This document shows positions 59,189 through 64,000 of a stretch of 64,000 bases of DNA, piece after piece (position 1 is the stretch's first letter; each line of letters starts with the position of its first letter). The notes beneath the pieces are model-generated. The model saw only the letters and a program-made list of their open reading frames with translations, did no database searches and was not told the origin of the DNA. The stretch is from contig CANNCL010000001.1 of the NCBI GenBank assembly GCA_947503155.1, positions 310,001 to 374,000 of the forward strand, written 5' to 3'. The DNA is from an uncultured Erythrobacter sp. GTDB lineage: Bacteria > Pseudomonadota > Alphaproteobacteria > Sphingomonadales > Sphingomonadaceae. The position numbers and the translations under genes were made by a program.

Positions 59189-60265
59189 TTATTCGCTGTC
59201 TGCGTCCATCAGCGCGATCAATTCGCGGGTGTTATCGGTAAAAAACCCGTCCGCGCCAGTCGCAATCGCGGCATTCCATAACCGCAGATATTGGCCGTCA
59301 CCCGACGGTCCGCCTTCCCCCTGCAACGAAGCTGGCAAAAAGCCGTTTTCTTTGCGCAGGGTCCACGGATGGACCTGCAACCCGGCCGCATGGGCATCCG
59401 CCACCAGCGCCGACGGCTGCAATGTGTCGGTGTCGAGAACATGGCCCAGCCACGGTCCGATGCCGTCGGCATATTCGGCAATCTCCCCAAGACCAGTTGG
59501 CGTCAACATATCAGCCCAGCGCATATCAGGCTCGTCATAGGGGCCGCCAGTTGGCGCGATGAGCAGGACCAGCGGTGTGTCGACACGTTGATTGAGTCGC
59601 TGAAGCGGGCCAACCTCGAAAACTTGCACGAATACCGGCGCATCCGCCCGGTCGAAACCAAATTGCCGCAGCTGCGTGACCATGAGGTCGACCATATCGA
59701 TCCCCTCCTGCTCTAAGATCAGCGTGGGATGTTTCAGTTCTGGATAGAGTCCAATTGTGCGGCCTGTCTCCGCCTCTTTGACGCGGACCAATTGCACGAT
59801 TTCGGCAAAAGTGGGAACTTGATAGAGGCCGTTATAGGCGGCGCTATCAGGGCGGATATTGCCGACCCGCTCACGCGCGCGCAAAGTGCGCAGCTCCGCC
59901 AGTGTAAAGTCCTCTGCGAACCACCCGGCAACTTGGCGTCCGTCAATCGTCTTAGTCCGGTGAAGGGCTTCGAATTCCTCGCGGCTGGCAACGTCTGTGG
60001 TGCCGGACAATTCGTTTTCGTGGCGCGAGACGAGGTGCAAATCTTTCGTCACCACCAAATCCGGCTCAATAAAATCCGCGCCCAATTCAATCGCCAATTC
60101 ATAAGCGGCGAGCGTGTGTTCGGGACGTTCGCCCGATGCGCCGCGATGGGCGATAATCAGTGGGCGATCCATGATGGATGCTCCTTCGGTATGGCTGTCA
60201 GCAGCAGCAGGGGCCGCCACAAACAGCGCCCCTAGGGCGAGACTTACAATAACGCGGCGGACCAT
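59189..60265 (-). CDS. glpQ: Glycerophosphodiester phosphodiesterase
   Basis: PLIIAHRGASGERPEHTLAAYELAIELGADFIEPDLVVTKDLHLV; signal peptide. Confidence 0.93.
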   Translation of the reverse strand: MVRRVIVSLALGALFVAAPAAADSHTEGASIMDRPLIIAHRGASGERPEHTLAAYELAIELGADFIEPDLVVTKDLHLVSRHENELSGTTDVASREEFEALHRTKTIDGRQVAGWFAEDFTLAELRTLRARERVGNIRPDSAAYNGLYQVPTFAEIVQLVRVKEAETGRTIGLYPELKHPTLILEQEGIDMVDLMVTQLRQFGFDRADAPVFVQVFEVGPLQRLNQRVDTPLVLLIAPTGGPYDEPDMRWADMLTPTGLGEIAEYADGIGPWLGHVLDTDTLQPSALVADAHAAGLQVHPWTLRKENGFLPASLQGEGGPSGDGQYLRLWNAAIATGADGFFTDNTRELIALMDADSE

Positions 60266-60594
60266 TCTTCTTCCTTAAAACCGACGAGGATACCGCCGGG
60301 ATGTTCAACCACTGGCCGTTTAATCATTGAAGTGTGCTGAACCAGCAGCGGCACCGCACGATCATTGTCAGCCGCATCGGCTTTTTCAGCATCGCTCAAT
60401 TTCCGGTATGTCGTGCCGCGTTTATTCAGCACAATTTCCACACCCTTATCCGCGATCCACGCGGTCAGCCTGTCCGCATCCGCGCCTTCTTTCTTATAGT
60501 CGTGAAACGTATAAGCGACGCCGCTGGCATCAAGCCATTTGCGCGCCTTTTTCACCGTGTCGCAACCCGGAATGCCATAGAAGTCGATAGCCAT
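60244..60594 (-). CDS. ArsC/Spx-like reductase family protein
   Basis: FYGIPGCDTVKKARKWLDASGVAYTFHDYKKEG ... IKRPVVEH. Confidence 0.9.
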   Translation of the reverse strand: MAIDFYGIPGCDTVKKARKWLDASGVAYTFHDYKKEGADADRLTAWIADKGVEIVLNKRGTTYRKLSDAEKADAADNDRAVPLLVQHTSMIKRPVVEHPGGILVGFKEEEWSAALL

Positions 60595-60646
60595 GTAAAT
60601 CCCTGTAACTTAGCGCGCGATTGGACCTTGAGGCCCGCGCCGCCGC

Positions 60647-61102
60647 GTGCCACTCCTTTGGGCACAAATTAAAGGGGATACAATGTCTATCTGGAACCCA
60701 GACCTCACCACCCGCATGGGCGCGGAAAGCGCGGCCGATATGGGCGGGCTTGGCTGCTTTGTTTATGCCGGGCTGTGCGTGCTGAGCATGGTCATTTCGG
60801 GCGGGGTTGTTGGATACACTTCTCCCGATGGCATTCTGCTCTTGAGCGTGATCGGGGCTCAGGCTGTGCTGTCGGTCATCACGGGGTTTCGAATGCGCGC
60901 GAGCAAAGGCGCGTATTGGGGCGCGGCGACATTCACAGTGATGGTGTTGGAACTGATCGGCAAGCTTATCAGCATGGCTATCGGCGCTGGCATGATTATC
61001 AGCGTCATCTTGTTGATCGTGGTGTTCCAAGGCGTTCGCGGCGCATTCGCGCTGCGCCGGGGGGACCGATTTGAGGACGAAGAAGCCGAAGCGTTCGAGT
61101 AA
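60647..61102 (+). CDS. Hypothetical membrane protein
   Basis: 151-aa multi-TM ORF between convergent/divergent genes; probable start at 60682 (MSIWNPD). Confidence 0.65.
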   Translation: MPLLWAQIKGDTMSIWNPDLTTRMGAESAADMGGLGCFVYAGLCVLSMVISGGVVGYTSPDGILLLSVIGAQAVLSVITGFRMRASKGAYWGAATFTVMVLELIGKLISMAIGAGMIISVILLIVVFQGVRGAFALRRGDRFEDEEAEAFE

Positions 61103-61116
61103 GGCTTAGCCCAAAG

Positions 61117-61662
61117 TTAGCGGCGCACCAGATGCGCATCTGCGATGGCGGCGGCCAGAGCATCGGCGGCATCCGCACCCGCAATTGTGGTGCCCGGCAA
61201 CAGCACTTTGACCATTGCGGCAACCTGTTTCTTATCCGCGCCGCCAGTGCCAACGACCGCTTTCTTTATCAGCCGCGCGGCGTGTTCGTTGACGGGTAAT
61301 CCAGATCCCCCGCAAGCCGCAAGCACCGCTCCGCGTGCCTGAGCCAGCTTGATCGTCGATTGCGGGTTTTCATTGACGAAGACCTCTTCGCAGGCGGCAC
61401 GGTCCGGCTTGTGCTCCGCGATCACCGCTGCGATCGCCGTGTGCAAATCCGCCAGCCGCTGAGCCATCGGCGTCTTTGGACTGGTTGGAAATTGCCCATT
61501 GGCAAGATGCGACAAACGCGTGCCATCGGCGCGGATCACGCCCCACCCAGTGCAGGTGAGCGAAGGGTCAAGGCCGAGAATGATCACACTCACATCAAAG
61601 CCCCACTCGCCAGCCCAATCTCCACACAATCGCGATCCCGAACGCCGCCAGCAGCGCCGCAA
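61117..61662 (-). CDS. ruvC: Crossover junction endodeoxyribonuclease RuvC
   Basis: VIILGLDPSLTCTGWGVI ... CEEVFVNENPQSTIKLAQARGAV; true start is probably an internal GTG/ATG near 61590. Confidence 0.94.
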   Translation of the reverse strand: MRRCWRRSGSRLCGDWAGEWGFDVSVIILGLDPSLTCTGWGVIRADGTRLSHLANGQFPTSPKTPMAQRLADLHTAIAAVIAEHKPDRAACEEVFVNENPQSTIKLAQARGAVLAACGGSGLPVNEHAARLIKKAVVGTGGADKKQVAAMVKVLLPGTTIAGADAADALAAAIADAHLVRR

Positions 61663-61699
61663 AAAGAGCGAGCTCCAACACTCTCACGCCTTGCGCTGC

Positions 61700-62446
61700 C
61701 TACGCGTCGAGCTTGTCCATGATCTCGTCGCTGATCTCATAATTGCCCCAGACGGTTTGCACATCGTCATCATCGTCGAGCACATCGATCAGTTTGAGCA
61801 AAGTGACCGCGCCTTTTTCATCCATATCGACTGTGATGTTGGGCTTCCACGCGAGTTTCACGTTGGACGCTTCGCCCAGTGCCTTTTCCAGATCGGTCGC
61901 GACCTGATGCAAATCATCGGCGGCGGTCCAGATTGTGTGACCGTCATCAGAACTTTCGATATCGTCCGCCCCCGCTTCCATCGCGGCCTCTAGAACGGTG
62001 TCTTCGTCGCCCGCGCTGCCGGGATATTCGATCAGGCCGAGGCGTTCAAAACCGTGCTGAACCGAGCCTTCTGTACCCAGATTGCCGCCATGTTTGGCGA
62101 ACGCAGTGCGCACGGCGGTGGCGGTGCGGTTGCGGTTGTCGGTTAGCGTCTCGACGATGATCGCGCTGCCTCCGGGCCCGTATCCTTCATAGCGGACCTC
62201 TTCGTAATTTTCGTCATCCCCCGCAGTCGCTTTGTCGATGGCGCGCTGGATATTATCCTTCGGCATCGATTGCGCTTTGGCGGTGTTCACCGCGAGGCGC
62301 AGACGCGGGTTCATATCAACATCAGGCGTGCCCATTTTGGCCGCCACGGTGATCTCGCGCGAAAATTTCGAAAACAGGTTAGAGCGTTTCTTGTCCTGCG
62401 CACCCTTGCGATGCATGATGTTCTTAAATTTGGAATGGCCTGCCAT
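61700..62446 (-). CDS. YebC/PmpR family regulator
   Basis: [39 protein letters not shown]. Confidence 0.97.
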   Translation of the reverse strand: MAGHSKFKNIMHRKGAQDKKRSNLFSKFSREITVAAKMGTPDVDMNPRLRLAVNTAKAQSMPKDNIQRAIDKATAGDDENYEEVRYEGYGPGGSAIIVETLTDNRNRTATAVRTAFAKHGGNLGTEGSVQHGFERLGLIEYPGSAGDEDTVLEAAMEAGADDIESSDDGHTIWTAADDLHQVATDLEKALGEASNVKLAWKPNITVDMDEKGAVTLLKLIDVLDDDDDVQTVWGNYEISDEIMDKLDA

Positions 62447-62512
62447 TGGTACTTCCCGAGTGAACTCTTTTTTGCGTTTTTAGCTGTAATTGAGAGGCTT
62501 CGCATTAGACTG

Positions 62513-63313
62513 ATGAATGACATGCCGACAAGTCCTGTAACAGAACCCGAAGTCCCGATGACCGCTAACACCGCCATTGGTGATGCTAGCCAGCCCGGAA
62601 ATAGCCCCGCGCCAGCCGCCACAATGCGCGGCGAATGGCGGCGATTGGCCGCGTTTTTAAAGCGCCCGTCTCTGGAGGTAAGCGCGCAAAGCGGCGCGCC
62701 CTTCACCGTGTTGGCGCGCATTTATGCGCTCGATATGGCGGCGATGTTCGTTCTGATTACGCTTGCTAGTCTAGCAATTGCAGCCGGGATGGAATTGCCC
62801 AAGACCGCGCTGGCAGAGGCAGAATTCACCCCGATCATCATTCTTGCAGTTATAGTCGGCGCGCCCGTGCTGGAGGAGGTCGCTTTTAGAAGCTGGCTGT
62901 CAGGCAGGCCGGGGCATATTTTCGCGCTGCTGCTTGTCGGCGTGGGCGCTTTTGGGTTTGGCCTTACCAATGCGACTGCGCCGCTTGTGGGGGCTGGTCT
63001 ATTGCTCGCCGCCTTTGCCGGATCGTTCGCGGCGCTTATCATCTTTCGCTACCGTCCGCCCATGCGCTGGTTCGCGGCGCTGTTCCCCGGCTTTTTCTGG
63101 CTCTCCACCTTGGCCTTCGCGCTGGTGCACCTTGCCAATTTTGACGAAGGCTCGCTTGGCATATTGCTGCCGCTGGTGCTGCCGCAGCTGATATTGGGCG
63201 GATTGCTTGGCTATATTCGGGTGCGCGTCGGCCTATGGGCCGCCATCCTGCTCCACGCCGCGCATAACGCCACGGCGCTTGGGATTGCGGCGCTGGCGAT
63301 GGGGATGGAATGA
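62513..63313 (+). CDS. CPBP-family intramembrane metalloprotease
   Basis: GAPVLEEVAFRSWLSGRPGH (EExxxR) and LVHLANF / LHAAHN motifs; start at MNDMPTSP. Confidence 0.88.
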   Translation: MNDMPTSPVTEPEVPMTANTAIGDASQPGNSPAPAATMRGEWRRLAAFLKRPSLEVSAQSGAPFTVLARIYALDMAAMFVLITLASLAIAAGMELPKTALAEAEFTPIIILAVIVGAPVLEEVAFRSWLSGRPGHIFALLLVGVGAFGFGLTNATAPLVGAGLLLAAFAGSFAALIIFRYRPPMRWFAALFPGFFWLSTLAFALVHLANFDEGSLGILLPLVLPQLILGGLLGYIRVRVGLWAAILLHAAHNATALGIAALAMGME

Positions 63314-63318
63314 ACGGC

Positions 63319-63666
63319 CTAAACCGAAACAGCCGTCCCGCTTGCCGACACCATCAACATTGATCCAGTGTCACCAATCACTTCGTAATCGAGGTCAATC
63401 CCGACAACCGCATTCCCGCCGCGCGATGCGCATTCGGCCTGCAATTCGGCGATTGCTTCATCGCGGGCTTTCTTCAAAATCCGTTCGTAACTGCCCGATC
63501 TTCCGCCGACCATGTCGCGAATACCGGCCAGAAAATCGCGGAAAATGTTTGCGCCAAGGATGACCTCTCCAACAACGATCCCGTGATATTTCTGGATCGG
63601 ATGCCCCTCAATAGTGGGTGTGGTGGTGACGGTAATCCCGCTCGCATCTTTCCAGTTTTCGGCCAT
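63319..63666 (-). CDS. YbjQ/UPF0145 family protein
   Basis: [45 protein letters not shown]. Confidence 0.93.
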   Translation of the reverse strand: MAENWKDASGITVTTTPTIEGHPIQKYHGIVVGEVILGANIFRDFLAGIRDMVGGRSGSYERILKKARDEAIAELQAECASRGGNAVVGIDLDYEVIGDTGSMLMVSASGTAVSV

Positions 63667-63719
63667 GAATTTCGTTCCCTTGTTGCTGTGTTATACACAT
63701 AACACACAGAGCGGGTAAT

Positions 63720-63977
63720 TCAAAGCATTCCGAGCGCGTTCTTATACGTGTCGAGGATCATTTCCTGCTCGCTGCGGTCGTCAGGCTTCATTTTACGAAG
63801 ACGCACGATCTGGCGCATAATCTTCGCATCATAACCGACCGCTTTTGCTTCGGCATAGACATCGCGAATATCGTCGGCGGTGCCCTTTTTCTCTTCTTCC
63901 AGCCGTTCAACGCGCTCGATCAAAAGGCGCAGACGGTCATCGGTTGCGTTGGCATCAGTGTCGGTGGCTTCGGCCAT
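63720..63977 (-). CDS. gapR: DUF2312/GapR-family chromosome-structuring protein
   Basis: [50 protein letters not shown]. Confidence 0.93.
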   Translation of the reverse strand: MAEATDTDANATDDRLRLLIERVERLEEEKKGTADDIRDVYAEAKAVGYDAKIMRQIVRLRKMKPDDRSEQEMILDTYKNALGML

Positions 63978-64000
63978 GTTTTCGGTGCTCCAAGAGAATC

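Noticed and set aside
1-64000. CRISPR arrays, tRNA/rRNA genes, transposases/integrases
   Set aside because: No spaced direct-repeat array, tRNA-like T-loop/acceptor pattern or recombinase ORF was recognised by eye; a tRNAscan/Infernal run would be needed to exclude small RNAs.

Overview
Alphaproteobacterial chromosomal window; gene content suggests Sphingomonadales/Erythrobacteraceae, which is an inference. No rRNA, tRNA or CRISPR was recognised. Main blocks: (1) a tripartite ABC efflux operon (about 1-4.15 kb); (2) a DUF3604 / PpiC / HupE operon (4.15-7.9 kb); (3) a large exopolysaccharide locus (9.6-31.9 kb) with PssD/PssE-like glycosyltransferase halves, wecC/wecB, Wza/Wzc, glycosyltransferases, Wzy, Wzx, pyruvyltransferase and rmlABCD; (4) a two-gene phage/GTA-like spike module (spike-base homolog plus beta-helix protein) inside that locus; (5) a complete lasso-peptide cluster (32.07-39.38 kb) with nucleotidyltransferase, ABC exporter, PqqD-like B1, HPr-kinase-like enzyme, Asn-synthetase-like cyclase and B2 protease; (6) housekeeping and metabolic genes to the end (acyl-CoA metabolism, PQQ dehydrogenase, purU/purT, PilZ-XRE and degenerate GGDEF regulators, lysC, ubiG, ruvC, YebC, gapR). 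The most interesting item is a 42-aa lasso precursor missing from the supplied ORF track (too short). It lies on the minus strand at 36689-36817, its ATG overlaps the cyclase stop codon (ATGA), and a strong intrinsic terminator follows it. The predicted core is GSGTRFRDGAVTDSRF with a Gly1-Asp8 ring.
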